DNA from: Leptobrachium leishanense
Lineage: Eukaryota; Chordata; Amphibia; Anura; Megophryidae
Direction of reading: 5' to 3'
DNA: 64,000 nucleotides
Assembly: GCA_009667805.1 (NCBI GenBank)
Contig: CM019065.1
Location: 149,828,101-149,892,100, forward strand
Every line of letters starts with the position of its first letter. Positions within the stretch are counted from its first letter, which is position 1. Of this stretch, positions 42,830-57,169 are shown one piece after another. The notes beneath the pieces are model-generated. The model worked only from the letters and a program-made list of their open reading frames with translations. It searched no databases and was not told the DNA's origin. A program made the position numbers and the translations under genes.

Positions 42830-43480
42830 AATTCAGACCACTCAGCAGCAGTTACAATGTAATATCTCACCCTGTATCATGTAAAGTTACAGGGACCCAC
42901 AAGGCGTTTACCCTGCTTGAATTTCCTGCTTTACCTTTCAGTACACATGATTACCCACCTTTAACCTGCACAGGAAGCGCTCCCTGCATCATCACACACC
43001 AACAGATTAACATCTGGGCTGAGGAACTGCCTGCACTCACCAGAAACAGGACTGCAACTCTAACCACCCCCCAACCAGCTGCAATACACACAAGGTGGTT
43101 TGTCTGAAATCCGAGCCACCAGCCCCGGTGCCTAATGATTGTAAATAGGACAAAGTGCAACTAGTGCACAGACAAGACCCCCCCTGACTAGCTCCATAGT
43201 TGTATGCTCTCCCCCCCAGCGCTGTGAATTTTGTATTGCAAAGGAAGCGTCGCCCCTTAATAGCTGTAAATTACCTTCATTTACCGGCATCACCTTTCAG
43301 TTCCCCATTAGCCACTACCAAACCCTCCCTGCATCCTCCATACTGCTCCCTCCTGCTTCCCACAACTCCCTGTGCAGAGTGCTGCTCAGAGCACTTCCGG
43401 GTGTTAGCCCACCCAAAATTCAAACAGCGGGAAATTCAGGGGTGGCCGATAGGTGGCGCTGACGTGCAGACACCTCCCCA
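42830..43480. promoter_or_regulatory. Candidate promoter/enhancer area between the two host genes
   Basis: One of the few intervals between POLM and the adaptor gene without an obvious transposon. Moderately GC with an ETS-like ACTTCCGGGTG (43394) and a CTCF-like word (43445-43461). On the minus strand a consensus donor (TTTCTG/GTGAGTGC, 43041) could end a POLM 5' exon. There is no TATA or clear CpG island, so this is inference from context only. Confidence 0.25.
43445..43461 (+). promoter_or_regulatory. CTCF-like motif
   Basis: GCCGATAGGTGGCGCTG fits the vertebrate CTCF core (CCnnnAGGnGGCGCT type) at its most constrained positions. A single sequence match does not prove binding. Confidence 0.35.
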
Positions 43481-43848
43481 CCAGCGAGAAGACATTAACT
43501 CTTCATACGCCAAGCGTTCACGGGGAGCCTGGCTCTGTGTTATCACTATTCACAGGCAATACCAGGTCATGGCTTATAGAGACAGACAGGTGGTATGTAT
43601 TCATTCTGCTCAGCACTCAAGGCCTGACTCTCTTGTTAAGGCCAACATTCACATTGTTACATTATGAGGGTAAAGTCACGGTGTTAAATATCATCCCATC
43701 TGCAAGTGTTTACCTGCCAACCACAGGCACCAAACAGGCTCGGTTACCAGGGACCAAACAGGCTCGGTTACCAAAGGGACACATTCCAAGGGCTTTATTA
43801 CAACTAGAGTTGCCAGACAGGCAATATTTTCCTGGATCATAAAATTAA

Positions 43849-45130
43849 CCCTTTCCCTGCTGAGCCATTTCACGCCTCTGTGCTGAGTTTATTTTTACCG
43901 GTTTCGCTCGTTTAAACGCGATTTGAAGTCACATTTTATTATGCGACCCAGACATATTATACATCATTCTTTCCGGCAGACACGGCAGATTCATAATATA
44001 TCATTATTATCAGGGTCCTTCAAAGAGATACAAAAAGTCACTGCACGTTCGGTGACTTTTCGTTCTCTTCAATTCTGTGCAAATCGGCTTTCCCATTTCA
44101 GCCACCCTGCGGTGTATTCAGCAAGCACCACAGGGCTGTCGAAGTGCAGGGAAAAGCTGCCGAAAACCCGTCAAACACCCGCCGAAAACCCGCAAAAACA
44201 TCTGGATTAACCCGTCGAAGACGCCAGAAAAACCCGAGCAGGAGCCGATCACAAGCAGAGTAGCCACTGGAAAAAGCCAACACCGCAGATGAATGCAGTG
44301 AATAAATTAGCAAAACAGTTCGCTTGAATGATTGAAAAGTGAAACGCTGTTTGCAAAGAAACTACTGAGCGAAAATGTCTGAAATTTGCATATGAGATCC
44401 AGGGAATGATAATAAAGAGGGCTGTTACAGAAAAAATAACTAAAATAAATAAATAAAAATCTGACTTTTTAAAAAAATAAAAATTCCAGAAAAATGCTTA
44501 AAATTTCCTAAAAAATCTAAATAGAGACTCTTTACTGCAGAATTTTATAATGAACGGTTTATTAGATATTGAATTAAAACGGGAATATTTTTAACATTGA
44601 AGCCTATGGGATTCTCCTGAATAAACCTGTCGAATGAAACCACCGAATGGCAGGGCATTAGGGGAACCTTTCACTGCTGGTTTATGTTCTCTGAATAGAC
44701 GAAGCAGTGCTTTTTCATGGGGATTTCACTGCCCTCAAACAGGTACCGTATGTGCAGGCAATTCGCCAGGATTTGGCGAATTGCCTGCTCTCTGGATAGC
44801 CGAATGGCCAAGAAAGGTAACCGAACGCTGAAAATCAGCGTTCGGTTACCTTTCTCCAGCCATTCGGATCTCTTTGAATAACCCTGTATATGTATATGTC
44901 ATGTCATGTCCTGCCTGAATATTATAACAAAAAATGCAATAAAATATGATTTTTCAATCATCTACATTGTGTAAAGTGTTTTTTTGCACATTTAATCATG
45001 CAAGCCTTTTCTGTTATATTTTCTATGGGGTGCGCTTGTTAAAAAAATTAGAAATGGGGACTCATTACATTTTTTTGGGGGAAATTACATGATTTTTAGC
45101 AAACGCCCCATAGAAAAAATCATTAGTGCA
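43849..45130. mobile_element. TTAA-type DNA repeat, about 1.3 kb, with nested MITE
   Basis: Begins TTAACCCTTTCCCTGCTGAG. Its first 170 bp match the complement of 63740-63860 (CCAGACATATTATA, GGCAGATTCATAATAT). Its AT-rich end (TTCTATGGGGTGCGCTTGTT, near 45020) matches 63590-63620 inverted. A related end piece is at 54726-54840. A nested fold-back (about 44640-44890, GTAACCGAACGCTGA and complement, ending AATAACCCTG) interrupts it. Confidence 0.55.
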
Positions 45131-45312
45131 GCATCATTGTCATGCCCCATGATTCAGGGTTTATTTGTATATTTTAATGTAATGTGTTGAATCTGCCTTT
45201 TGCTGCTTACAGCTATTATTTCATAGCTCTTTTGTTCCTGCTGGGTTCCCTTACCCTTGCTGTATCCAGCTAGCTCCACCCCCTTTTTGTTCAGTCTGGT
45301 TTTGAGGTACTT

Positions 45313-45475
45313 ATTTATTTATAAAGGATTTTACCAGGAAAGATACATTGTGATTTCTCTCGTTTTCAAGTATGTCCTGGGTGCAAGAACATTAAAATGT
45401 TACAGAAATACAAAGTAATGCAATGCAAGATATAAAAATAACAACAACAAAAAACACAAATATACAGATTAAACA
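45313..45475 (-). mobile_element. LINE 3' tail
   Basis: Carries AGGATTTTACCAGGAAAGAT, TTTCAAGTATGTCCTGGG and ACATTAAAATGTTACAGAAA as at 26955-27110. 5'-truncated copy of that LINE. Confidence 0.75.
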
Positions 45476-45477
45476 GG

Positions 45478-46165
45478 CGCCACTCAAAGGATTAAAACCC
45501 CCCCATTTGCCTGAAAAAGATAACCCATACAAATAAACCCAAAGTAAATACATAATAACCAATAATGAATAATAAAAAAGTGATACATGAAATAAAACAT
45601 GACAATCATGGTATCGAAACCACAGAATAAATCATATAGTAACCACTCACAGCAGAGGTTTATCTATATAGCATACAAATACTAAACGTATACAATGTAA
45701 ATGCATAGACTCAGAGATAATATGGATCAAACCAACAGCTCACCTAGAACTGCAGTTGCCTTAGTGGATGCAATCAAAGAAACCAGTGCCACTCAAGCTT
45801 CTCATTAAGACCATGAGGGGCCACTGTATCTAACGAGTACATCCACTTCACTTCCCTTTGTAGCAGCAATATATCTCTATTCCCTCCTCTCTTAAGTGGA
45901 GGTATTCTATCTAATATTTGGTAGCGAAGTTGGGATACATTGTGCCGCATCTCTCTGAAATGCCTGGCACCTGGGACGTCTGATGTAAGGTTGCGAATAG
46001 AGGTCTTATGTTCAGAAATCCGGTCCTTAAAAGGTCTAGTCGTTTTGCCGACATAGGTAAAGAAACCTTGTAATTTAATACTAGAACCAGTTCGTGGATG
46101 TGTACAGGTGTCGCCTTTAATAACGCCATTACAGTGATTGCAATAATTTTTGTTCCTTTCATACC
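45478..46165 (-). mobile_element. Penelope-like element 3' fragment
   Basis: The coding end of a second Penelope-like element in minus sense, followed by an AT-rich 3' region (45478-45780). It is truncated on its 5' side at about 46165, with no RT present. Its family differs in sequence from the element at 33543-37526. Confidence 0.75.
45785..46160 (-). pseudogene. Penelope GIY-YIG endonuclease fragment
   Basis: Minus strand, mixed frames: FTYVGKTTRPFKDR with ISEHK (GIY-YIG core, near 46030-46065), HFREMRHNVSQLRYQIL, LKRGGNRDILLLQREVKWMY, and the closing LDTVAPHGLNEKL. At least one frameshift. No RT is attached, so it is a relic. Confidence 0.8.
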
Positions 46166-46189
46166 ATTTTAATATGATTAAATAAAGTT

Positions 46190-46461
46190 GTGCAATGCAT
46201 ATTCATAAGAAAAAAAGGATCTTTATTTAATAAAAAACGATAGAATCGGCAGAATTTTCGTATCGACAGAAATATTGAATCATTGGAAATGATACGGGAA
46301 TTACGGAATCAGCAATGGAACCGAAAAATACGATGTCCGAAATGGAACGACATTTTTTTCGGATTCGGAAATTCGGAAATTCAGCTGAATCCGAGGCACC
46401 GAATCGGCCCTATTCATGAAAAAAATGAATCTGTCCGAAACGAAAGGCACATCCCTAGCAA
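46190..46461. mobile_element. hAT end fragment (TAGGGATGTGCCTTTCGTTT)
   Basis: The right end (minus strand TAGGGATGTGCCTTTCG) and internal TCGGAAATTC-type words match the complete element at 53316-53967. The left end was not located. Confidence 0.5.
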
Positions 46462-46539
46462 CTGGACTAACACGTTATATATAATTCTGGGATGTCTGTG
46501 CACAGACCAGGCATATATCCAGGTGCATATATCCAGGCA

Positions 46540-46840
46540 CAGACCTCCCAAAATTATATACATAGGCATTGGACCCCCAGAATAATATACACAGCACTGA
46601 GCCCCCAGAATAATATACACAGCACTGAGCCCCCAGAATAATATGCACAGCACTGAGCCCCCAGAATAACATACACAGCACTGAGCCACCAGAATAATAT
46701 ACACAGCACTGAGCCGCCAGAATAATATACACAGCACTGAGCCCCCAGAATAATATACCCAGCAATGGACCCCCAGAATTATACACACACCACTGAGCCC
46801 CCAGAATATACCCAGCACTGGACCCCCAGAATTATACACA
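46540..46840. repeat. 28-bp minisatellite
   Basis: About ten units of CACTGAGCCCCCAGAATAAT plus ATACACAG with point changes. It keeps a frame open on minus (SVLCILFWGLSAV-like repeats) that is not a gene. It directly precedes a GC-rich palindrome, the same plan as 56205-57330. Confidence 0.85.
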
Positions 46841-46841
46841 C

Positions 46842-46985
46842 ACGCCTGGGATCCAACAGCCAGCCGCGATCTCGCAGGATCCGCGATCTCGCAAGATCGC
46901 GGCTGGCTGTTGGATCCCAGGCGAGCGGCCGCACTTCATGCCAGCGGCCGCTCGTAGGAGGAAAGACACGCAGCCGGCCGGCAAT
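46842..46985. repeat. GC-rich palindrome next to the minisatellite
   Basis: GCCTGGGATCCAACAGCCAG and its complement flank an inner CCGCGATCTCGCA repeat; a second stem CGAGCGGCCGC/GCGGCCGCTCG follows (46920-46955). It shares CAGGCGAGCG and CATGCC with 57285-57310, suggesting one repeat family. Confidence 0.75.
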
Positions 46986-47139
46986 GTGCGGCCAGCTTCT
47001 TTCGGGCTCGGGCCACAGCGGGAACCTGCATTCCCACAGCGTTCCTGCTGTGGGAGAAGTGCGGGAACGCCGTTCCCGCTCGTTCCCGCAGGACTCAAGC
47101 CCTGGGTGGGCAGACTGTTTTTTCACGTGATTCAGCCAA

Positions 47140-47640
47140 TCTGAATTAAGAACCACAATTGTCTCACGTTAGATTTTGGCAGGCGCAAAAACTTATCGGA
47201 GTATATATGCTGCAGCAATAATGAAAACACGCACAACCTCTCAATTTTATTGTTTGGGTATGCGTAGAATGTGTAACTATACTGTGCTGTTTTTTTTTTT
47301 CCGGCTGGTGTATTTGGTTTCGGCCAGGACGTTCAGATTTGCCTTTAACACCAGCTTTTAAAAGACGTTAACATTATGCACGCAAACGTTGTCCGTTAAA
47401 ATTTGCGCTAAGATTGTAATACCATGCGCGCACCAGTGCACGAACGCATTTGCGCTCACAATGTTAAGTATGGGATGCGCGCAGGGTTTGTGCAGGGTCA
47501 CTCGCGTTAGATGTTAACGTGCATTTTGTGCGCGAACATCATAATACGACGTTCAGCGCAAAGGGTTTTGCCCCTCGCGTTAATGCGTTTTTGCGCACGC
47601 GGAAAATTGTGCGAGAAGAGTGTAATAGTGCCCTAGGTTT
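47140..47640. repeat. CpG-rich MITE-like repeat
   Basis: Many words of the type GCGCGAACGC and TGCGCGCA, with inverted relationships between 47360-47420 and 47500-47560 (GTTAACATTATGCACGCAAA versus GATGTTAACGTGCA). Probably a MITE; no ends confirmed. Confidence 0.35.
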
Positions 47641-47744
47641 CCTAATTTATTTTAAAGTAACAATATTTTTTTCTTTGCTGAACTCAGCTGTATTATTTTC
47701 TTTCAGTCCGTCTGCATTCGGCAATGAATACTATCAGGTCTATT

Positions 47745-47945
47745 CAAAGAAAGGTGAAACTCAGGAAAATGACAGGAGAAGTGAAAATTCTAGCAGGGTT
47801 ATTCAGAAAGAGGTGAAAACCAGGAGAATAACTGGAGAAGTGAATATTCTAGGTCAAAATAGCCAAACCAGAAAAATGTGTGTGTGTGTATATATATGTA
47901 TATATACTGTATATGCAGTATATATAATATATATACACAGTATAC
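47745..47945. repeat. MITE fragments and TG/TA microsatellite
   Basis: Two overlapping 5' pieces of the CAGGGTTATTCAGAGA MITE family (47745-47810 and 47796-47875), then (TG)n and (TA)n to about 47945. Confidence 0.65.
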
Positions 47946-48785
47946 ATGGATATATTACTCTTTATATATTCTGTGCTATACATTGTTAACATTTTTTATT
48001 TGACAGAGCGTCTAGGTTTTTATAAAGTTCATCAGTCAGCCTGCCCTAGGGTTTGATAAAAAATAATACATTATTTTCTGTCCTCTATCACACCCTTTGC
48101 TTCTGCATTGTTATTGTAACCGATGCATGCAAATAAAATGCAAATTAAATGATACTATGTCTATGAAGGAGGCATTGTTCAAACACACAACTGTAGAGTT
48201 ACATATACCAAAGCAAGAAGAGACGAGGAATTTGCACAGACATACACACAGCGGATACGTTTAATACAAGGACACGGATTTAAAAAAAGCTCACATAAAT
48301 ATCTATTATTTCCAGGTGAGAAAATTAATTTCTATCACATTTTTTTTGTGTGTGACTGACAGTGTGTAGTTGTGTATGTAGTGTTAGAGATTGTATATTG
48401 TAACACTAGTGACAACATAGTCCTTCACGTGTTGCAGAATACACAATATTGGTGACGAATAGTAATCGGAGTTGTAGTTCAACAACTGGAGGATAATCCT
48501 TTACTCACTGCCATTGATAACATGAATGTACCTGTACCTGTTTAAGTATATCATAAATATCCTCCTGTGCACAATGGTCTTTTTAGATGCTGAATACATT
48601 GCTCGTTACAGGATACAGACGATAAACATACTGCTAACTATCTGTGCACTTCGCATGATATACATGTATCAATAATATCATAATCTTTAGTTCAGATGTT
48701 ACCAGTGACATCTTGTAATAGGCTTTGTGAAATTTAAACATCAACATTTCTATCATTTACAATTATTTCATAATTTCTATTTTAG

Positions 48786-48812
48786 AAAAATGTATGGGAG
48801 TAAAAAGCCTCT
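48786..48812 (+). CDS. Adaptor-like gene exon A (start codon at 48790)
   Basis: A 27-bp exon: acceptor TTTCTATTTTAG, donor CCTCT/GTAAGT. ATG at 48790 has A at -3. It encodes MYGSKKP plus two bases of a Leu codon. No upstream in-frame coding was confirmed, so this ATG is the best start. Confidence 0.6.
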
Positions 48813-48899
48813 GTAAGTATTTCAAGAGTATTGTCTGTGTTATATTATATGTCATGGACTTTTCAGTGTAATTATTAACTGTTTCTCTGTGTCTCCCAG

Positions 48900-48934
48900 G
48901 TTCACCCGACCCACCCTTCCTTCAACCAATTATG
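48900..48934 (+). CDS. Adaptor-like gene exon B
   Basis: A 35-bp exon: acceptor CTGTGTCTCCCAG, donor TTATG/GTAAAA. It encodes FTRPTLPSTNY after completing Leu; the last base starts a Glu codon. Basic/proline content resembles N-terminal segments of the adaptor family. Confidence 0.6.
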
Positions 48935-49274
48935 GTAAAATGGAAACATCAAGAACCAAATATTTACTTTTTATGATTATTCAGTTTTTTAGCACCCATC
49001 CACAATTTTTAGATTTGCTCCAGTTATGGCTGTTACCCATTAGTTAAATATATTCTCTATGTAGAAAAAAATATTTTGCACCTATTCCCTGCCAGGGCAG
49101 CTGTGGAGACCAGAAGTATCCAGTCCACTTCATGTATAAAAACATAACAAGAGAAAAGGTAGTCACTTGCGCTCACCACTGTAGCTCCATGCGAAACAAA
49201 ACACAGAGGTTTTGGTTTACTTGAATGTCCATTAAAGTGTAAGCCCACCCGCCACGTCATGGCACCTCTGGTCA

Positions 49275-52250
<2,976 letters not shown>

Positions 52251-52289
52251 CAGCTAAGAGAAAGACTGGTGGGCTTACACTTTAATGGC

Positions 52290-52490
52290 TTTTTATTTTG
52301 AGAAAGGATTTTACCAGGAAGGATACATTGAGATTTCTCTTGTTTTCAAGTATGTCCTGGGTGGCGAGTATGTACCGTTAGGTGTCTTGCCAAGGACACT
52401 TACTGGAGAGGTTGCTCGCTGGGATCAAACCGATGTCTCCACAGGCTCTCTCCACGCAGAGCAGTAATGTTACCTCTACTCCACCCAAAA
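52290..52490 (-). mobile_element. LINE 3' tail inside the fold-back arm
   Basis: AGGATTTTACCAGGAAGGAT and TTTCAAGTATGTCCTGGG mark the same LINE tail as at 26955. It interrupts the right arm of the 49061 insertion. Confidence 0.65.
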
Positions 52491-52569
52491 CCTCTGATGT
52501 ATTTTGTCTCGCATGGAGCTACAGTGGTACGTGCAAGTGACTACCTTTTTTTCTAAATATATTCTCTAT

Positions 52570-53307
52570 CTCCATATTTGTCTTCTGCATTTCTGTAGAG
52601 GCCCTTTAAATGCAACTGGTTACTAGTGGCACATCGCCATCTTATGGCTGCTGATAGTAATGCCACATAAAAAATGCAATGGATTTTAAAAAGTAGTCCA
52701 AAGTTAGACCCCAATGGCAAAGCACACACACTTTTCCATCTATACACAGCCTGGCTTAATTGTGTAAATCCACCAGCTATTATTGATAGCTGCTTTTTAG
52801 GCTGTAATAGCAAATTGCAATGGTTTGTATTGGATAGGTAAATATTGTCGATGTATCTACTGTATGTGGTTATTATTACAGCTACAAACAGACTTGTTAC
52901 TTTCTGTTGATTTATATTTCTGAAATCCTGCCAGGTTTCATATAAATGCACAGCAGGCCAGCCCATTTATTAGAATGTGCACCCATAGAAAACGTATTAC
53001 AAATATAAAGAATTTAGCACAAAAAACACATTCTTCATCAGGAATAGCAAACCTGTATTGAATAGTGAGAGAAAATCAATTTTCATGCAATATGCTATAG
53101 ATCAGGTAAGCAACATCCAAACTCTCAGAATTGGGGTTCAAAGAGGGGCCATTCGCCCTACATTAGGGAATGCCTTGAGCACCCACCCTGCACATGCCTA
53201 TGCACATAAGCATGATATACAATAATCTTACACATTTTTGTTATACATTCTTTGTCACTATTTCTGAAATTTTAGGGCTGTTATTATGTTGTTTGTTAAT
53301 ACAATGC
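52570..53307. other. Intron sequence without recognised element
   Basis: Second coding intron of the adaptor-like gene. AT-rich; nothing supported. Confidence 0.3.
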
Positions 53308-53315
53308 AAACAAAG

Positions 53316-53967
53316 TAGGCTTGTGCACCGATTTTTTTTTTTGGTTCGGTCGGAATTTGTAAATTTTCGTTTCGGACGATTTCCGTTTCGGTTCGTTTTT
53401 CGTATCGACTTTTTTTTCGTGATTTCGGACATTTTTGTGTTTTTCGGAACGTCTGTTCTCCTCATTTCAAAGTGTCTATGCGTTTTGACGTAAACTAATG
53501 TTTTTTCGGATACGATAATTATACGTTACGATAATTATACGATACGATAATTATACGATACGATAATTCTGTCATTGAGATTTCTCATGTTTTACAAGAA
53601 GGATACATTGAGATTTCTCTGGATTTCCAGGAAGGATACATTGAGATTTCTCTGGTTTCCCGTGAAGGATACATTGAGATTTCTCATGTTTTACGAGAAG
53701 GATACATGGAGATGGGAATGATACAAAATTTAATTACAGAATCAGCGATATAAATACGATGTCCGAAATTACTGAAATGGAACCGAAATCAGGAATGGAG
53801 CCGAAATCACGAATTGAACGAAAATGAATTTCGATTTTACACATTTCTACTCCATTCGAAAATTCTGAAAAGTTTTCGGATCTGAAAATTTTCGGAAAAT
53901 CAGCCAAATTCGAATGCACGAATCGGGAATTTCGTGGAAATTCCGAAACCCGAAACGCACATCCCTA
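53316..53967. mobile_element. 652-bp hAT element with captured LINE-tail tandem
   Basis: Ends TAGGCTTGTGCACCG and (reverse complement) TAGGGATGTGCGTTTCGGGT; exact 8-bp duplication AAACAAAG (53308-53315, 53968-53975). Inside are a short array of ACGATAATTAT (53515-53570) and four copies of a 33-35-bp unit AAGGATACATTGAGATTTCT (53575-53712) identical to part of the LINE 3' tail. No transposase. Confidence 0.85.
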
Positions 53968-54239
53968 AAACAAAGACCAGTGACTCTTCGGAATTTAATG
54001 TCCATGCACCTATATTCACCTACTCAGTCTATTTATATCAAAGGGCCGGTTTCCATGGTTTACTATCACGAAGTTGCCACCTTCTATAGGAGAGCTCGTC
54101 CAGGCTGGCTCTTTCCCGGTCTGGTCTACCCCTCTCTACCTCCCGCTCCAGGATTTTCCTGCAGCCTGCCAGGTCGTTTACTTCCTGACCACAGCACTGG
54201 CCTTCTCCCTTTACAAGGCAGTCACTCCCATTTACCAGT

Positions 54240-54450
54240 GCTCGATCATAAGGCTGGCCGTCCACTGGGTCCATATTTGTGCAATTGTGCGATTGTCCAT
54301 TGTTGTCCGTCATCGTCTGACCAATCCCACAACATGGAGGAGATTTCCACTTCGTCCACTGCCTCTGACTTCCGTCGGACGACTTCAGACGACTTTGTGT
54401 GACTAACGATCTTTCCCATTTGAATGGGATTTGTCAGACGAAAGCAAGAC
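54240..54450. repeat. MITE-like repeat
   Basis: AAGGCTGGCCGTCCACTGGG at the left and TCAGACGACTTTGTG / TTGTCAGACGAAAG words at the right resemble GGCTGGCC-type MITEs. Ends not paired with confidence. Confidence 0.35.
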
Positions 54451-54479
54451 AATCGGGTACAATTTACATGAAAAAAAAA

Positions 54480-54845
54480 ATCATGAATTGTATAGTTAAG
54501 CCACCGTGCGGCAGTAGGGAAATGGTCCCATAGAGAAGTGATTCAGTTCGACTGGCGAACAAATCCCATAGGATTCAATGTAAAATAATTTTTTCGATCT
54601 AATTTTTTTTTTATTCAACCGTTTATTCTTTTCATTTGCAACAAAAAGCCTTATTTATTGATTTCATTTAATTTTTTGAGTATCCCTTCTGGGAAAAAAA
54701 CCAAAACACCGCTGGATATATAATTTGTGTGTGTCATACAATATAACATGACTTCAAATCGCGTTTAAACATGATGAGCACAAAATGGGCAAAATGAGCT
54801 CAGCACACAGACATGAAATGACTCAGCAGTGAAGGGGTTAACGCA
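54480..54845. repeat. Decayed MITE and TTAA-repeat end
   Basis: 54480-54620 shares words with the AT-rich MITE at 38500. 54726-54840 (AAATCGCGTTTAAACATGAT ... CAGCAGTGAAGGGGTTAA) is the complement of the end at 43849-43960. Confidence 0.5.
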
Positions 54846-55484
54846 TGCCCCCATATTACCTTCCTGATGCTAAACCCATAAGAAATCATTAGCGTCTAAT
54901 TTTTTTGCACAAAATAATTTTGCACTCCCTAAACCCCCCCAAATAAATTCGATACACATCTCTCATCCCACGGCGGTAACTGGAATGAAAGAAATAGTTC
55001 CCAGTCTCCCTCCATGATCACTCGCGCAGGGCTCACAGCCCGTAAGTGCAACACTCCATAGAGTCCTATGGACTCCAGGAGGTGATACTCGCGGCGGCAC
55101 GGAAGCTCTATCGTGAATATCCCTACGGTTAGCGCTGCATTCCGAGGCAAGGTGCTGAGGTAGCGCCTGCCCCGGAATATCGTGCTAAAATGGGGATGCT
55201 ACGTGGAAATCTGCAAGCGCACATTTTCCCAGTTAGCCTCCCCATTTTAGAGCAAACGATGGAATAGGGCACATACAGTTCACAGATTTGAAGTACTTTG
55301 GATGATGGATCTGGATGAATAGCATAATTTAGTGATTGCCCTGGTGTTATTGGGTGATGTCATTTTCATAATGTCTCACATTTCAGTTATATTTGCAACC
55401 ATTCTTTTCATTATTATTAATGCTCCGTTTAAGAATAATGTTGTTGTATTAATGAGAATATCATTTCTCCCTTTTCAATCATAG
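54846..55484. other. Intron sequence
   Basis: No supported element; small inverted words only. Confidence 0.3.
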
Positions 55485-55501
55485 AAAATGTCCTTGCAGA
55501 G
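55485..55501 (+). CDS. Adaptor-like gene exon C (17-bp microexon)
   Basis: AAAATGTCCTTGCAGAG, acceptor TTTTCAATCATAG, donor GCAGAG/GTAAGC. It encodes the rest of Glu then NVLAE, placing YENV across the junction. Found by phase fit with exons B and D; too short to stand alone. Confidence 0.55.
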
Positions 55502-55588
55502 GTAAGCAACAACCATAAAGGAATACATATAATTTCCCAAAATCTGTCCCTGCCCCAGATTAACAAATTTGTCTGGTGCTTCTTTTAG

Positions 55589-55697
55589 GATGAGGAGGAT
55601 GACAATGACTTGTATGAGCCACCTCCCTGTGATCTACAAAGCAGGATTCCACCCCCTGCATGGAGAATTCAAGGAAAAAGTTTGTATTCAGGAAAAA
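55589..55697 (+). CDS. Adaptor-like gene exon D
   Basis: 109-bp exon: acceptor GGTGCTTCTTTTAG, donor GAAAAA/GTGAGG. It encodes DEEDDNDLYEPPPCDL then IPPPAWRIQGKSLYSGK. The acidic run and YEPPP are the main evidence for the SLP-76/BLNK-like family; a second Tyr (SLYSG) follows, as in that family. It ends in phase 1, so more exons must follow. None was recognised before 64000. Confidence 0.7.
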
Positions 55698-55884
55698 GTG
55701 AGGGATTAATGATAGTAAAATATTCAGAGCTGGGTACCAAGATATATTGTAACCCCACGGTCCATATTTGTATGTGAAGGCACTGAAGAAACTGATCATA
55801 TGAATGGAAGATTACTAAATAATTGCAAACTCTTTGTGGAGTATACCTTTTTTTGTACAGGTAACAGCTCTCTCGTTGGGGCAG

Positions 55885-55920
<36 letters not shown>

Positions 55921-56200
55921 TTTATATATATTAGGGCTGGTAACGATTACAATTTTTGTGTTTGATTAATCAAAAAAATGTAATCGATTTAGTTTTGATT
56001 AATTATAGCGCACCTACAGATCCAACTACTTTTAGCTGATCTGCTTGCATTGCAACTCTGCATTAGTCAGTGGTAAATGTGGTATACAATATATATACAA
56101 TCACCCAACACTAGCTAGTTTCAACAATCCATGACTTTACTTCACAGTTCACACAAATACGTGTTAAATTCAAACTGTAGCACTGACGTAAATTATTATT
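55698..56200. repeat. Intron with (AT)n and a hAT-like start
   Basis: An (AT)n tract is at 55887-55916. TAGGGCTGGTAACGATTACA at 55932 with TTGATTAATCAAAAAAATGT resembles TAGGGCTG-type hAT ends; the other end was not found. Confidence 0.45.
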
Positions 56201-56204
56201 TTGC

Positions 56205-57165
56205 CCCAGCTCACATGGATTAACTGCCCCAGCACACGTGGATGTACTGCCCCAGCACACGTGGATGTACTGCCCCAGCACACGTGGATGTACTGCCCCA
56301 GCACACGTGGATATACTGCCCCAGCACACGTGGATATATTGCCCCCAGCTCACATGGATATACTGCCCCAGCACACATGGATATACTGCCCCAGCACACA
56401 TGGATATACTGCCCCCGCTCACATGGATATATTGCCCCAGCTCACATGGATATATTGCCCCGGCTCACATGGATATACTGCCCCGGCTCACATGGATATA
56501 TTGCCCCAGCTCACAAGGATATACTGACCCAGCACACATGGATATTGCCCCAGCTCACATGGATATTGCCCCAGCTCTCATGGATATTGCCCCAGCTCTC
56601 ATGGATATTGCCCCAGCTCTCATGGATATGCCCCCAGCTCACATGGATATTCCCCAGCTCTCATGGATATACTGCCCCAGCTCGCATGGATATACTGCCC
56701 CAGCTCACATGGATATACTGCCCCAGCTCGCATGGATATACTGCCCCAGCTCGCATGGATATACTGCCCCCAGCTCGCATGGATATACTGCCCACAGCTC
56801 ACATGGATATGCCCCCAGCTCTCATGGATATGCCCCCAGCTCTCATGGATATACTGCCCCAGCTATCATGGATATACTGCCCCCAGCTATCATGGATATG
56901 CCCCAGCTCGCATGGATATGCCCCCAACTCGCATGGATATGCCCCCAGCTCGCATGGATATGCCCCAGCTCGCATGGATATGCCCCAGCTCGCATGGATA
57001 TGCTGCCCCCAGCTATCATGGATATGCCCCAGCTATCATGGATATGCCCCAGCTCTCATGGATATGCCGCAGCTCTCATGGATATGCCCCCAGATTGCAT
57101 GGATATGCCCCAGCTCGCATGGATATGCCCCAGCTCGCATGGATATACTGCCCCCAGCTCACCTC
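56205..57165. repeat. Large 19-23-bp minisatellite
   Basis: About 45 units of CATGGATATACTGCCCCAGC (plus CTCA/ACGT/TCG variants) over 960 bp. Units form sub-blocks: CACACGTGGATGTACTGCCC early, then a 23-bp form, then an 18-19-bp form lacking TACTG (CATGGATATGCCCCAGCTC). All three plus frames stay open (protein-like HGYTAP repeats), but this is repeat composition, not a gene. Confidence 0.92.
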
Positions 57166-57169
57166 CTGC

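Noticed and set aside
42951..43842. Open frames in the 43 kb interval as genes
   Set aside because: Short, no similarity or splice support; a 21-bp tandem duplication (near 43730-43770) explains one.
46414..47156. Minus-strand frames of 88-141 codons
   Set aside because: Minisatellite and palindrome readthrough.
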